Origin: Candidatus Woesearchaeota archaeon
GTDB taxonomy: Archaea; Nanobdellota; Nanobdellia; Woesearchaeales; JACPIF01
Assembly (NCBI GenBank): GCA_016188215.1
Contig: JACPIF010000003.1
Span: forward strand, 99,388 to 160,221
DNA: 60,834 nucleotides
Direction: 5' to 3'
In this document: positions 8,345 through 17,055 of the stretch, in pieces
How positions within the stretch are numbered: the stretch's first letter is position 1
Layout of the letters: each line of letters starts with the position of its first letter
Translations under genes and position numbers: made by a program
Notes under the pieces: model-generated
What the model was told of the DNA's origin: nothing
Seen by the model: the letters and a program-made list of their open reading frames with translations, nothing else
Databases searched by the model: none

Positions 8345-10243
8345 ATGACGGATATCATTAAGGAAGTTTTGAAATACATACCTGAAGGGAAGATTAGTGA
8401 AGCCAACTTTGAAGGGGCTAACATTGTCCTTTATACTAAGGACATGGACTTCTACTTCAACAATAATGGTATGATTAAAAAGATAGTTGATGCTATAAAG
8501 AAACGGGTTGAATTGAGGCCGGACCCTTCCATAACCATGGAGCAGGAGAAGGCAGAGAAGGTGATCAAGGATCTTATGCCGCCTGAGGCAGGCGTTGATA
8601 ATATCATCTTTGACCCTATGCGCAGCCGTGTCATCATTGAGGCTGAAAAGCCAGGGCTTGCCATAGGCAAACAGGGGCAGCTGCTCAGGGATATAAAGCA
8701 GAGGACCTATTGGGTACCGCTTATCAGGAGAATGCCTGCAATCAAGTCAAAGATAATTGAGAATGTCAGGGCAGTGCTCTACCAGCAGTCAGAATACCGC
8801 CGGAAATTCCTTGATAAGGTAGGCCACAGGGTATATGACGGATGGCTGCGCGGCAAGAAGAAAGAGGAATGGGTGCGGTTGACCATGTTGGGCGCAGGCC
8901 GGCAGGTCGGCAGGAGCAGCATATTCCTGCAGACGCCTGAATCCAGGATTTTGCTTGATTGCGGCGTGAATGTTGCTGCGATGGACGAGACAGCATATCC
9001 CCACCTTGAAGTTCCTGAATTTGACATCAAAGAATTGGATGCAGTTATCCTATCTCATTCACATACAGATCATATCGGCTTTGTGCCATACCTGTTCAAG
9101 TATGGCTACCGCGGACCTGTCTATTGTACAGCTCCTACACGTGATATATCTGCGCTCTTATTGCTTGATTACATCAAGATAATGATGTCAGAAGGCAAGG
9201 AGCCTATATTCAGCACTGACGATATCAAGGAGATGGTCAAGCACACCATCTGCCTGGATTATGGCGAGGTCACCGATATAACCCCTGATGCGCGCATCAC
9301 CTTGTACAACGCGGGCCATATCATCGGCTCGTCCATGGTGCATCTGCACATTGGCAATGGACTGCATAACTTCCTCTACTCAGGCGACATGAAATATTCC
9401 AAGACACGATTGCTTGAGCCTGCTGTCACTGACTTCCCGAGGCTGGAGACTCTTATGCTTGAGGCAACTTATGGCGGGAAAGATAACATCGGCGTAGGCA
9501 GGAAGGAGAGTGAAGACCAGCTGATTGAGATAGTCAAGAAGACAGTAGCACGCCGCGGCAAGATTCTTATACCTGTGCTTGGAGTCGGCAGATCGCAGGA
9601 AATAATGCTCATTGTTGAGTATCTGGTGAGGACCGGGCAGATTGAGAAGATACCTGTATACATTGATGGCATGGTATGGGACGTTACCGCTATCCATACT
9701 GCATATCCTGAATTCATGAACGGGATAGTCCGCAAGATGATATTCCACAAGGATTCAAACCCGTTCCTTTCTGACATCTTCAGAAGAGTGGGAAGCGCAA
9801 AGGAAAGGATGCAGGTTGTTGAGGAAGAAGGGCCCTGTGTGATCCTTGCGACATCCGGAATGTTAGTCGGTGGACCTTCAGTTGAATACTTGAAGCATCT
9901 TTCCAGCGATGCACGCCATTCCATGATATTTGTCAATTACCAGGGCGAGGGCTCTCTGGGAAGAAGAATACAGCGCGGTGAGCGTGAGTTTACTATGGGA
10001 ACCAGCATCCGGCCTGAGATGCTCAGGATAAACATGGAGATACACACCCTTGAAGGCTTGTCTGGGCATTCCAATAGAAAGGAGCTGATGAGTTTCATCT
10101 ACAAGTGCAGCCCAAGGCCGAAGAAAGTCATCATCAACCATGGTGATTCAGCACGCTGCCTTGACCTGGCTTCAGGAATCCACAAGCAGTATAATATAGA
10201 GACAGTTGCTCCAAGGAATCTGGAGACTGTGAGGATTAAGTGA
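8345..10243 (+). CDS. aCPSF1: KH and beta-CASP ribonuclease for transcription termination
   Basis: This 632-residue protein is the archaeal CPSF73 homologue (FttA/aCPSF1). It cleaves nascent RNA 3' ends and drives factor-dependent transcription termination. Two KH-like domains occupy about residues 1-145 (GLAIGKQGQLLRDI is a GxxG loop). The metallo-beta-lactamase core follows, with SHSHTDH near 237-243 as zinc ligands, and the beta-CASP insert after it. Later ligands appear in YSGDM, in NAGHIIGSS and in the C-terminal INHGDS. Length and order are as expected. A 60-base diverged copy of its 3' end is found at about 10990, on the far side of the VapBC pair. Confidence 0.96.
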   Translation: MTDIIKEVLKYIPEGKISEANFEGANIVLYTKDMDFYFNNNGMIKKIVDAIKKRVELRPDPSITMEQEKAEKVIKDLMPPEAGVDNIIFDPMRSRVIIEAEKPGLAIGKQGQLLRDIKQRTYWVPLIRRMPAIKSKIIENVRAVLYQQSEYRRKFLDKVGHRVYDGWLRGKKKEEWVRLTMLGAGRQVGRSSIFLQTPESRILLDCGVNVAAMDETAYPHLEVPEFDIKELDAVILSHSHTDHIGFVPYLFKYGYRGPVYCTAPTRDISALLLLDYIKIMMSEGKEPIFSTDDIKEMVKHTICLDYGEVTDITPDARITLYNAGHIIGSSMVHLHIGNGLHNFLYSGDMKYSKTRLLEPAVTDFPRLETLMLEATYGGKDNIGVGRKESEDQLIEIVKKTVARRGKILIPVLGVGRSQEIMLIVEYLVRTGQIEKIPVYIDGMVWDVTAIHTAYPEFMNGIVRKMIFHKDSNPFLSDIFRRVGSAKERMQVVEEEGPCVILATSGMLVGGPSVEYLKHLSSDARHSMIFVNYQGEGSLGRRIQRGEREFTMGTSIRPEMLRINMEIHTLEGLSGHSNRKELMSFIYKCSPRPKKVIINHGDSARCLDLASGIHKQYNIETVAPRNLETVRIK

Positions 10244-10657
10244 CTATCTTATTTCAGACAAACCTTTTCTTTTTAATTCTTTGATTTTATTAAAATCCGT
10301 GTCTTCTGAGACTATTATTGAGGCTTTATTCTCTAAAGCACATGCCGCGTGTAGTGCATCTCTTGGATCAAGATGATATTCTTTTATAAGGTTCAAGCCA
10401 AGCCAGACTATATTTCTATCAACAGGTGCTACTTCCAAATTTGGGGTGAGGAGCATTGCCTCAGTAACAGCAATTGCATGAGACTCTCCACGCAGTTTCT
10501 TGACGCCCCAGAAAACTTCATCGCATGTTAGCGAGCTGGTAACTACTTTGCCAAATGTCCCAATTCTGGTCTTTTGCAGTAATTCCCTGGCCTTCTCTGA
10601 AAAGGAGCCGTCAAGTGCAGCAGTAATAAAAACATTGGAGTCGAAATAGAATTTCAT
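10244..10657 (-). CDS. vapC: VapC-type PIN-domain ribonuclease toxin
   Basis: A 137-residue PIN protein. Acidic active-site residues are seen at FDSN near the start (DSNVF), in CDEVFWG, in DPRDALHAA and in SEDTDFNKI, the usual four-Asp/Glu arrangement that binds divalent metal. VapC toxins cleave tRNA or rRNA. Its start (10657) overlaps the end of the AbrB-like antitoxin gene by 4 bases, giving the standard antitoxin-toxin operon. Its stop abuts the stop of aCPSF1 with no gap, and a remnant of the aCPSF1 end lies beyond the antitoxin, which suggests insertion next to that gene. Confidence 0.85.
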   Translation of the reverse strand: MKFYFDSNVFITAALDGSFSEKARELLQKTRIGTFGKVVTSSLTCDEVFWGVKKLRGESHAIAVTEAMLLTPNLEVAPVDRNIVWLGLNLIKEYHLDPRDALHAACALENKASIIVSEDTDFNKIKELKRKGLSEIR

Positions 10658-10932
10658 TTACGGCTGCGCCTCATTTTGGCCAATCTGGACTCAAGTTCAG
10701 ATTCATAAGCATAGTGCGGAGTAAGCATTTGCTTTGCAAGCTGAGGAGCTTTGGCTACAGTTCTGAATACGTCCTCGATCTTTATTTCAGGCTTTTCTAT
10801 TGCTATCCTTGTGTCATCTAAAGCTACAACTACGTCTTCTCCTGGAGCTAACCCAAGTGCCTCCCTAAATATTTGCGGTATCACGACCTGGCCTTTTGGG
10901 CCTATCTTCGTTTGCTTCTTTAATATTACCAT
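10654..10932 (-). CDS. vapB: AbrB-type VapB antitoxin
   Basis: A 92-residue protein with an N-terminal AbrB/MazE swapped-hairpin DNA-binding domain: QTKIGPKGQVVIPQIFREAL and then LAPGEDVVVALDD. The helical C-terminal part should wrap the PIN toxin encoded immediately downstream. It would repress its own promoter. The sequence upstream of its start (about 10933-10965) holds overlapping CTAGTATA repeats that could be the operator; this is inferred. Confidence 0.85.
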   Translation of the reverse strand: MVILKKQTKIGPKGQVVIPQIFREALGLAPGEDVVVALDDTRIAIEKPEIKIEDVFRTVAKAPQLAKQMLTPHYAYESELESRLAKMRRSRK

Positions 10933-10989
10933 AGGTTATACTCTAGTATAACTAGTATTTAAACTTTTCTATGCCTACCTACTAAGTTT

Positions 10990-11075
10990 CAACCGTCAGT
11001 ATAATACAAAGACAGTCGCTCTCAGGACTCTGGAAGCTGTGAGGAATATTCTCTCCTCAATTCCAAAATATTCCG
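10990..11075 (+). pseudogene. Diverged duplicate of the aCPSF1 3' end
   Basis: Bases from about 10997 translate as QYNTKTVALRTLEAVRN, closely matching the true aCPSF1 C-terminus QYNIETVAPRNLETVRIK at 10190-10240. At DNA level most positions agree (CAGTATAATA, GACAGT, GCTGTGAGGA). The reading frame then runs on without a matching stop. The VapBC pair lies exactly between the intact end and this remnant. It looks like a tail fragment left after duplication or insertion and has no sign of its own expression. Confidence 0.65.
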
Positions 11076-11136
11076 ATTTAAAATACGAAAGTTTATAATG
11101 AACTTACTCAATTATAAATCCTAAAAGGGAATTAAA

Positions 11137-11259
11137 ATGTCCAAGAAGAATAAAACTATAAAAGAAGAAATTATTCGATCGAAAAAGAACACTAAGCGAT
11201 ATAATCAAGATATTTCTAAGTGGATTTATGGCGATAGGTTATACGAGGAAGTTTTCTGA
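11137..11259 (+). CDS. Small basic ORF, 40 residues
   Basis: An ATG at 11137, preceded by AAAAGGG and an ATTATAAATC promoter-like element about 25 bases up, opens a 40-codon frame rich in Lys, Asn and Arg (KKNKTIKEEIIRSKKNTKRY) and closes at TGA 11257. No family is recognised. The promoter and the composition make it a possible small protein, but it may be chance. It lies between the VapBC region and methionine aminopeptidase. Confidence 0.3.
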   Translation: MSKKNKTIKEEIIRSKKNTKRYNQDISKWIYGDRLYEEVF

Positions 11260-11306
11260 TATTATTAAGCACAATCTTTATAACCTCTTTTCTAGTTCTT
11301 TTTTAT

Positions 11307-12191
11307 ATGCTTACACAAGAACAAATAAAGGACTGGAAACAATCCGGAAAGATATCTGCAGAGGCATTGCAGTATGGCAAATCACTCATCAAGCCTGGCG
11401 CATCTATGCTTGAAGTCCTTGAAAAGATTGAATCTAAGATTAAAGAGCTAGGCGGAGAAATCGCATTCCCTGCGCAGATGGCTGCCAATGAGGTTGCCGC
11501 GCATTTCTGCCCGGATGCTGATGATAATACGATTCTTGAAGATCAAATCTTAAGCCTTGATATCGGCGCGCATGTGAATGGCCACGTCACTGATACTGCA
11601 CTGACTGTTGACTTATCAGGCAAATACACTGAGCTTGTAAAAGCGTCTGAGCAGGCTTTGCATGAGGTTATGAAAGTCCTGCAGATAGGTATAGAAATAG
11701 GTCAAATCGGTAAGCTCATAGAGGAAACCATTGCAAGCTACGGCTATAAGCCTGTAAGGAACCTTTCAGGGCATGGAGTTGGCATCTATAATGTTCATAT
11801 AGCCCCAAATATTCCTAACTGCATGAGTCAAAGCACTCAAAAGCTGGAGAAAGGCATGGTAATTGCAATTGAGCCCTTTGCTTCAACAGGGGCGGGAGTT
11901 GTCATAGAGAAGGGTGCTCCTACAGTATTCTCGCTGCTGCAGAGCAGGTCAGTAAGGACCGGATTCGTGCGTGATGTGCTGAAAGAGGTTGAGCAGCGCA
12001 ATGAGCTTCCTTTCACTACCAGATGGCTTCTCAAGAAATTCTCAAGGGCGCAGCTCACCTATGCGCTCAAGCAGTTAGAAGAGCAGCATATCATTCGCAG
12101 CTACCCTCCATTGGTAGACAGGGCAAATGGAATGGTATCCCAGGCCGAGAAAACCTTTTTAATAGATGATGAGGTAACTTTACTGACATGA
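11307..12191 (+). CDS. map: Methionine aminopeptidase, type II
   Basis: Removes the initiator methionine from new proteins using two metal ions in a pita-bread fold. The 294 residues match the archaeal type II length. Metal ligands are visible: the Asp pair in LDIGAHVNGHVTDTAL, the His in LSGHGVGIYNVH, and Glu in AIEPFAS. A late Glu is expected near the end. The lid-like insertion of type II enzymes lies around residues 190-260. A TATA element TTTTTTATATG overlaps the start region. The stop overlaps the next gene by 4 bases (ATGA), so the two are co-transcribed. Confidence 0.95.
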   Translation: MLTQEQIKDWKQSGKISAEALQYGKSLIKPGASMLEVLEKIESKIKELGGEIAFPAQMAANEVAAHFCPDADDNTILEDQILSLDIGAHVNGHVTDTALTVDLSGKYTELVKASEQALHEVMKVLQIGIEIGQIGKLIEETIASYGYKPVRNLSGHGVGIYNVHIAPNIPNCMSQSTQKLEKGMVIAIEPFASTGAGVVIEKGAPTVFSLLQSRSVRTGFVRDVLKEVEQRNELPFTTRWLLKKFSRAQLTYALKQLEEQHIIRSYPPLVDRANGMVSQAEKTFLIDDEVTLLT

Positions 12192-12745
12192 TACAATCAA
12201 CATATACTAAAGAGTCATTCAGCAAGCACAAACGAGAAATCGGAATAGCTGCAAATGCGCTGGCAGCAGCAGCATATGTCGATCATTTCAAGAGACTAGG
12301 GGAATTGCATCAGATACCATGGTATGCACTGGTGATAGGCACTAACTGGTCTTATTCGTTGCGGATACCTCAAAAGAGACAAGCTCTACTAGAGCAGGCT
12401 CACCCTTTCATTAAAGGGATACTTTCACAGGAATGTGAACCGCAATTGTTCCAGATTTTTCCTGAGGTGCCTCTGACTATTGATATGGTAGTTGATCTTT
12501 ACAGAGGTGCCTTAAGCCTTCGTGAAAGGGCAAAACCTGGACTTTATGTAAAACATGGAGAACCTATTTCTGTATTTTTAGTAGGTGCCCAGAGAGTGGC
12601 AGAATCAGAAGGGTTTCAACAAGAGCTTAAAGCCCGCTCCGCCGTGGTCGGGATTCATTCTCCTCCTAATCTCGTATTATTCCACCATATACCGGGAATT
12701 GAAGAAATAGAGATGATACCCTATATCCCCAAAAAGGAAAATTAA
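12188..12745 (+). CDS. Hypothetical protein co-transcribed with map
   Basis: A 185-residue protein that I do not recognise. Its ATG overlaps the stop of methionine aminopeptidase, so it is the second gene of that operon. It is soluble and mixed alpha/beta, with no signal peptide, membrane span or cysteine pairs. Segments such as YALVIGTNWSYSLRIPQ and GLYVKHGEPISVFLVGAQ suggest buried strands. Its end overlaps the convergent CBS gene's stop. Confidence 0.65.
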   Translation: MIQSTYTKESFSKHKREIGIAANALAAAAYVDHFKRLGELHQIPWYALVIGTNWSYSLRIPQKRQALLEQAHPFIKGILSQECEPQLFQIFPEVPLTIDMVVDLYRGALSLRERAKPGLYVKHGEPISVFLVGAQRVAESEGFQQELKARSAVVGIHSPPNLVLFHHIPGIEEIEMIPYIPKKEN

Positions 12746-13173
12746 AAAAATCCAAGCTCAGTCAGCTGGTACTCAGGCCTGACAAACAGCTTCTCCCTGC
12801 CAAGGATGTATCTTAGGTTTTTTGACACTGTAGTGGTATTTACGATGCCGGTAATGTTGCCTCCGTTGACCACCACCACTCTCCTGATATTATTGCGGTC
12901 CATCATCTCGCTTGCCTCAAAAAGGCTGGCATTCTCGTCTATGGTTATGAGCGGATAGCTCATGATCTCTGCAACACTCGTTGCGTCAGGATTCCTCTTG
13001 TTTGCCACAACCTTCCTTAAGATGTCCCGCTCTGTCACTATGCCCCTTACCAGGCCGTTATCCCTAACGAGCACGGCGCTTGCCAGATGCTCATCCATCA
13101 GCCTTGCCGCTTCAGAAACCGATTGCTCTGCCTCCACGATGGTGCAGGCATGCATCACCTCTCCTACTTCCAT
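12742..13173 (-). CDS. CBS-pair protein
   Basis: Two CBS motifs form one Bateman module: the first covers about MHACTIVEAEQSVSEAARLM to GIVTERDIL, and the second covers MSYPLITIDENASLFEASEMM to GIVNTTTV. Such free-standing modules bind adenine nucleotides or SAM and sense energy or metabolite state, usually acting on a partner. ATG 13173 is chosen because GGAGG lies six bases upstream. A second in-frame ATG at 13179 would put that site on the codon itself. A TATA-rich stretch lies at 13236-13250. Confidence 0.85.
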   Translation of the reverse strand: MEVGEVMHACTIVEAEQSVSEAARLMDEHLASAVLVRDNGLVRGIVTERDILRKVVANKRNPDATSVAEIMSYPLITIDENASLFEASEMMDRNNIRRVVVVNGGNITGIVNTTTVSKNLRYILGREKLFVRPEYQLTELGFF

Positions 13174-13295
13174 GGGCATCCTCCTCCGTGACACCCCTCT
13201 TTTACAGCTCTGCTCAACCAAGGTTGATATAGGTAACAGATTATATATACATTTGCCTTAATGATTATAAGGACTATATAATATCTCTATTAGCC

Positions 13296-14606
13296 CTATC
13301 CCTGTATTATATTGACTGCATCTTCAACAGAAACTAGCTTTTCCTCGCCGCTCTGCATGTTTTTTATCTTGACCTTATTAAGTTTCATCTCTTCCTCACC
13401 GATAAACGCAACAAAAGGTATGCCCAGCGCATTCGCATATTCAAGGTTCTTGCTGACGCCTCTGCCTACCAAGTCTATATCCACGGCAATTCCAGCATTC
13501 CTGAACTCCTGAGCTATGCCAATCGCGTCTTTTAACGAAAGCTTTGCAGACTCTCCCCTCTTAAGCCCAATGGGGATAATATAGACTTTAGTGACTGTCT
13601 TCTCCTTGCCTTCAATCTTGAGCGCATCAATGATAACATCCAGGCCGAAAGAGATGCCGACTGCAGGGAACTCCTGCTTGCTGCCCAGGAATTGCTGTAT
13701 CATCTTATCATATCTTCCGCCGCCTGCAACTGCAGACTTTATCTCATTATCCACTAAGAACACTTCAAATACAGTCCCCGTGTAATACGCCAGGCCCCTT
13801 GCCAAAGTCGGCTCAAAGGACACAGTAAATGGATCCTGCAGGTAGCTGAACAGTTGCTCTATATCCTTCAGCCCTTCCTGCCCTTCTGTGCTTGTTAATA
13901 CATTCTTTAGCTTGGTTATCTTTACCGGATTGGTACCCTGCACTTCCAGCAGTTCTTCAACCTTGCTGATAGCTTCCTGCTTCAGCCCCTTTTCTTTTAG
14001 TTCTTTTTTAACAGTTTCCATTCCAAACTTCTCAAGCTTGTCCACTGAAAGGATCACGGTCTCCATCATATCCTCTTTAATGCCAGCATAGGCTAGCATG
14101 CCATTCAGCACTTTCCTGCTGTTTATCTTTACGACAATCTTGAGCCCAAGCCTCTTGAAGATATCCTGGGCTATCATTACAAATTCTGAGTCAGCAGTCA
14201 TCTCCTTCACTCCTACCGTATCAACATCACACTGCCAGAACTCCCTGTATCTTCCCTTCTTCATGGGCCCGTCTCGCAGCACGTTCGCTATCTGGTAGCG
14301 CTTGAAAGGCATCTTTATATTTGGGTTCATGCCGATAAACCTGCACAGGGGGACAGTAAGGTCGTACCGGAGCGCAAGCTCCCTGCCGCCCTGGTCTTTC
14401 AGCTTGAATGTCTCTTTCAATATCTCAGCGCCGCCTGCATATTTTGATGCAAGCAGGTCATAACGCTCTATAACCGGAGTCTCCAGCGGTGAGAATCCAT
14501 ACAGCTCAAACACAGCCCTCAGCGTATCCATGACTTTCTGCCTTGCAATCGCCCTTTCAGGAGCAATGTCCCTTGTCCCTTTTGCTGTTGAGAGCTCCAT
14601 TTTCAC
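13296..14606 (-). CDS. hisS: Histidyl-tRNA synthetase
   Basis: Class II aminoacyl-tRNA synthetase charging tRNA-His. The 436 residues match the usual length. Seen in order: motif 1 around LETPVIERYDLL, motif 2 RYREFWQCDVD, the His-specific loop LARGLAYYTGTVFEV, motif 3 with AGGGRYDKM and VGISFGLD, and an anticodon-binding domain after about residue 335 (VYIIPIG...). It is a single gene on the minus strand. Confidence 0.97.
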   Translation of the reverse strand: MKMELSTAKGTRDIAPERAIARQKVMDTLRAVFELYGFSPLETPVIERYDLLASKYAGGAEILKETFKLKDQGGRELALRYDLTVPLCRFIGMNPNIKMPFKRYQIANVLRDGPMKKGRYREFWQCDVDTVGVKEMTADSEFVMIAQDIFKRLGLKIVVKINSRKVLNGMLAYAGIKEDMMETVILSVDKLEKFGMETVKKELKEKGLKQEAISKVEELLEVQGTNPVKITKLKNVLTSTEGQEGLKDIEQLFSYLQDPFTVSFEPTLARGLAYYTGTVFEVFLVDNEIKSAVAGGGRYDKMIQQFLGSKQEFPAVGISFGLDVIIDALKIEGKEKTVTKVYIIPIGLKRGESAKLSLKDAIGIAQEFRNAGIAVDIDLVGRGVSKNLEYANALGIPFVAFIGEEEMKLNKVKIKNMQSGEEKLVSVEDAVNIIQG

Positions 14607-14636
14607 TATTCCGCATTATACTCATTAAAATGGTTT

Positions 14637-15623
14637 CTATTTTACGAGATGTTTATCCAAATTTCTTGCCATTGAGTCATAACTTGTATTATGTAATTGA
14701 GGAAGACCTTGATTTACTTCTTTTATCAGTCCCATAACTCTCCTATAATCAGTATTGCCCTCTTTCCGCTGCTCATTCGATAGGAGTATTGCTGAAGATT
14801 CAGCTATTGGTCTTCTGAAGACAGCAAGAGCAGAGCCAGTGCGTGCAGCTTCTTCAAGGAGTGTAGTTCCTGACGCAACTATCTCAATACCATATCGCCT
14901 GCTGCCATCACTCTGCAATACAAATTGCTCTACTTTCTCGCCTTCTCTTAGTCGATAGTGGTCATTGAACAAGTATTTGTAGATAAGATAATATTCTCCA
15001 TTTACAACCACCAAAGTCCCTTCTTCCAATAGTGGAAGATCTTGCGGGTCAGTGGGTATGCTTTCAGGTCTAAAGTTCATGATAAGCATGTGCCTTGCTC
15101 CATTTATTGCAAGTTTGCCTTCATAAGATACTGAAGTCGTATCAGGCGGCAAATTTGCCAGCACTGCAGCTGGGTTGTCTATTTCAATTCCTTGAGGCAA
15201 TAAATTCACAAATTTTGCCAGCAACAAATCAGAAGAAACAACAGCAATGTTGACATTGTTATCACGAAGTGTCTCTATAGGATTAAGATCACCATATAAT
15301 CTAAATGGTACACTTTCTACAACCCCCTCTATTCCTGAAAAGACTATCCTGTACGGTTGCCCTCTTCGTTTTAAATCTGGCGCAACTGCAAGAGCTGACC
15401 TTATGTCAGGCATTCCTGCACTACATTCTTCAAGGAAAGCTGTTAGGTCAGCTTTTGTGTATGGTTGGTTTCCTTTAAGCCGTTTTTTATCCCTTTCAAG
15501 AATTTCAACAAGTGTTGGAAAGAGTTCAGCCTTGTCCCTAAACAATGCAGGCCCGAAATACTGCAGGAATTGGGTTACGATTCTTCCCTTTGGTTTGATG
15601 GTTGCTGAAACGATATCACCCAT
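14637..15623 (-). CDS. Hypothetical protein with HisG-like C-terminal segment
   Basis: A 328-residue soluble protein. The segment IEIVASGTTLLEEAARTG followed by PIAESSAILLSNE resembles the ligand-binding end of ATP phosphoribosyltransferase HisG (IVDIVxTGTTLRxN...ILxSxARLI). VVSSDLLLAKFVNLLPQG resembles the part that recognises substrate. Length and the N-terminal 100 residues (helical, basic) do not match HisG, and no other histidine biosynthesis gene is nearby, so a true HisG role is unlikely. It may be a divergent periplasmic-binding-like fold protein. It lies directly upstream of hisS on the same strand with a 30-base gap, so they could be co-transcribed. Confidence 0.6.
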   Translation of the reverse strand: MGDIVSATIKPKGRIVTQFLQYFGPALFRDKAELFPTLVEILERDKKRLKGNQPYTKADLTAFLEECSAGMPDIRSALAVAPDLKRRGQPYRIVFSGIEGVVESVPFRLYGDLNPIETLRDNNVNIAVVSSDLLLAKFVNLLPQGIEIDNPAAVLANLPPDTTSVSYEGKLAINGARHMLIMNFRPESIPTDPQDLPLLEEGTLVVVNGEYYLIYKYLFNDHYRLREGEKVEQFVLQSDGSRRYGIEIVASGTTLLEEAARTGSALAVFRRPIAESSAILLSNEQRKEGNTDYRRVMGLIKEVNQGLPQLHNTSYDSMARNLDKHLVK

Positions 15624-15696
15624 AGTATCCTCCTTTCTTTTTTTATTTAAAATTCATGGGTTTAAAACCCCTTGCTTTAGCATGAATTTTCAATCC

Positions 15697-15777
15697 CGCA
15701 AACTTGCCTATCAATCACGAGGCGCAATCAAAACCCCAGCTTTTAAGCTGGGGATTGCGCCGAGTGGCAAGTTTGCG
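15697..15777. repeat. Nested three-level inverted repeat
   Basis: Three perfect nested palindromic arms occur in order: CGCAAACTTGCC (15697-15708) with GGCAAGTTTGCG (15766-15777), GGCGCAAT (15721-15728) with ATTGCGCC (15754-15761), and CCCCAGC (15734-15740) with GCTGGGG (15747-15753). The product would be a long interrupted hairpin with a TTTTAA tip. Nothing coding explains it. It could be a non-coding RNA, a terminator for the minus-strand gene, or the end of a decayed mobile element. Confidence 0.7.
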
Positions 15778-15921
15778 TTATATTTTGGTAAAATCTCCGC
15801 GCTTACAGCCCGCCGGCTCAATCTTAGTTTTATCTTTAGTAAATGAAAAAAGAACTAGTTATGACAATGCAGATTAACACTTGATCTAGATATATTTTGT
15901 CGTGTTAAAGAACTCAAACCA

Positions 15922-15962
15922 AGGAATTGAATAATTCCTGGGCCTTGAAACAAAGTTTCAAG
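15922..15962. repeat. Two adjacent perfect hairpins
   Basis: AGGAATT/AATTCCT with a GAAT loop is followed after GGGC by CTTGAAAC/GTTTCAAG with an AAA loop. It sits in a 440-base stretch without a recognisable gene (15624-16064), of which the remainder outside this and the preceding inverted repeat shows nothing I can identify. The paired-hairpin arrangement recurs elsewhere in the window. Confidence 0.6.
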
Positions 15963-16064
15963 AGTAACAAAATCCTTACTAGAATTACATACAGTGAAGA
16001 TAACCAACTCGTGTCATAATAGAATCCTAAATTGTTCTCTAGTATTTAAATCTTTCTATTGTAA

Positions 16065-16346
16065 TTACCTGGAAGTAACACTACTTCTGGGAACCAGCAC
16101 TTCAGCCTTTGCCGTGAATTTCACTGCAGGAAACAATCCAAATCCAAACATTGTTGCGTTAACATTTACCTGATCCTTTTGCCCATTAAAAGGCTGTATG
16201 TGGTGTGCAGTTGCCAGCATGCAATGTATTCCTTCAAAATTAGAAGCATAGAAATTTGACTCCACTCTCTTGAGAATAGTGCGATGTCCTGGAAAATCAT
16301 TCCCTAAAACGCTTGATAGGTATATAAGGGGCAGGATCAATCTCAT
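16065..16346 (-). CDS. Hotdog-fold protein, second of a MaoC-like pair
   Basis: A 93-residue protein overlapping the preceding hotdog gene by 4 bases (ATGA). YLSSVLGNDFPGHRTILKRVESNF resembles the R-specific hydratase pattern in which a helix is followed by a LPGxGTI turn and a strand. The protein lacks the D-x-x-x-x-H catalytic pair, which lies in the 202-residue partner. The two may together form a double-hotdog dehydratase, split into two chains. Confidence 0.55.
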   Translation of the reverse strand: MRLILPLIYLSSVLGNDFPGHRTILKRVESNFYASNFEGIHCMLATAHHIQPFNGQKDQVNVNATMFGFGLFPAVKFTAKAEVLVPRSSVTSR

Positions 16347-16951
16347 GCCTTCATGCGCTGCCCGTTAAGGGCAACTAAGCGGGAGTCATGCGCGGTCTCT
16401 CCAGGATTTATATCAAAATATTTTTTATGGTAGTCTCCGGCTGCGACAATCTTTTGCTTTGCTCCGTTAAATGGGTTGCCCAGCCGAACCAGGTCAAGCC
16501 AATAGTAAACTCCGCTGGCTGCGTCCGTCAAATATGCAGCAGGGTCCCAGGGCCTGGCTAATGTCTCCGGAGGGGGATGAGAAGGACTTCCTACTTCAAT
16601 TTTCCCCTCAATTATCTTCTTACCATCCTGATTTAATGAAGTAATGTCATAGGATGATGCTTTAATAACTTGGACCCCTGTTTCAAGTACGTCGTCAAGA
16701 AAGAGTGGTCTCTTAAAATCCACTTTTACCTTTGTAATTGCCCAACCATTAGGTATGCCATGGTTTTCTAAATATACAGCTACATAATCTGCAGCCACAG
16801 CAATTGGAAAAACGCCGTGGACAAGCCTTCCTTTATAACCCTGGTTTTGCGCCTCCGCATCAGATTTATGGATAGGGTTAGGGTCGCGCTCGCCTAGAGG
16901 ACCATCAATAACAGAAGGAGTAATCCTGACTTTCTGGTCTATTACTGCCAT
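16343..16951 (-). CDS. MaoC-like hotdog dehydratase domain protein
   Basis: A 202-residue protein. Residues around 21-47 read GERDPNPIHKSDAEAQNQGY then LVHG, the hydratase motif in which Asp and His activate water for enoyl-thioester hydration. A downstream strand WAITKVKVDFKRPLFLDDVL is typical of the second hotdog half. It is co-transcribed with the 93-residue hotdog protein. The substrate is unknown. Together with an acyltransferase-like gene at the left edge it hints at acyl-chain metabolism, which is inference. Confidence 0.7.
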   Translation of the reverse strand: MAVIDQKVRITPSVIDGPLGERDPNPIHKSDAEAQNQGYKGRLVHGVFPIAVAADYVAVYLENHGIPNGWAITKVKVDFKRPLFLDDVLETGVQVIKASSYDITSLNQDGKKIIEGKIEVGSPSHPPPETLARPWDPAAYLTDAASGVYYWLDLVRLGNPFNGAKQKIVAAGDYHKKYFDINPGETAHDSRLVALNGQRMKA

Positions 16952-17055
16952 TAAAATAGGTGCTATTTAGATTGCTCTTTTTATATTTTTTTATTAACGC
17001 GGGATGTAAGCGACGCAAGGGAATATTTATAAAAGCCATTCTAATACTAATCTGC

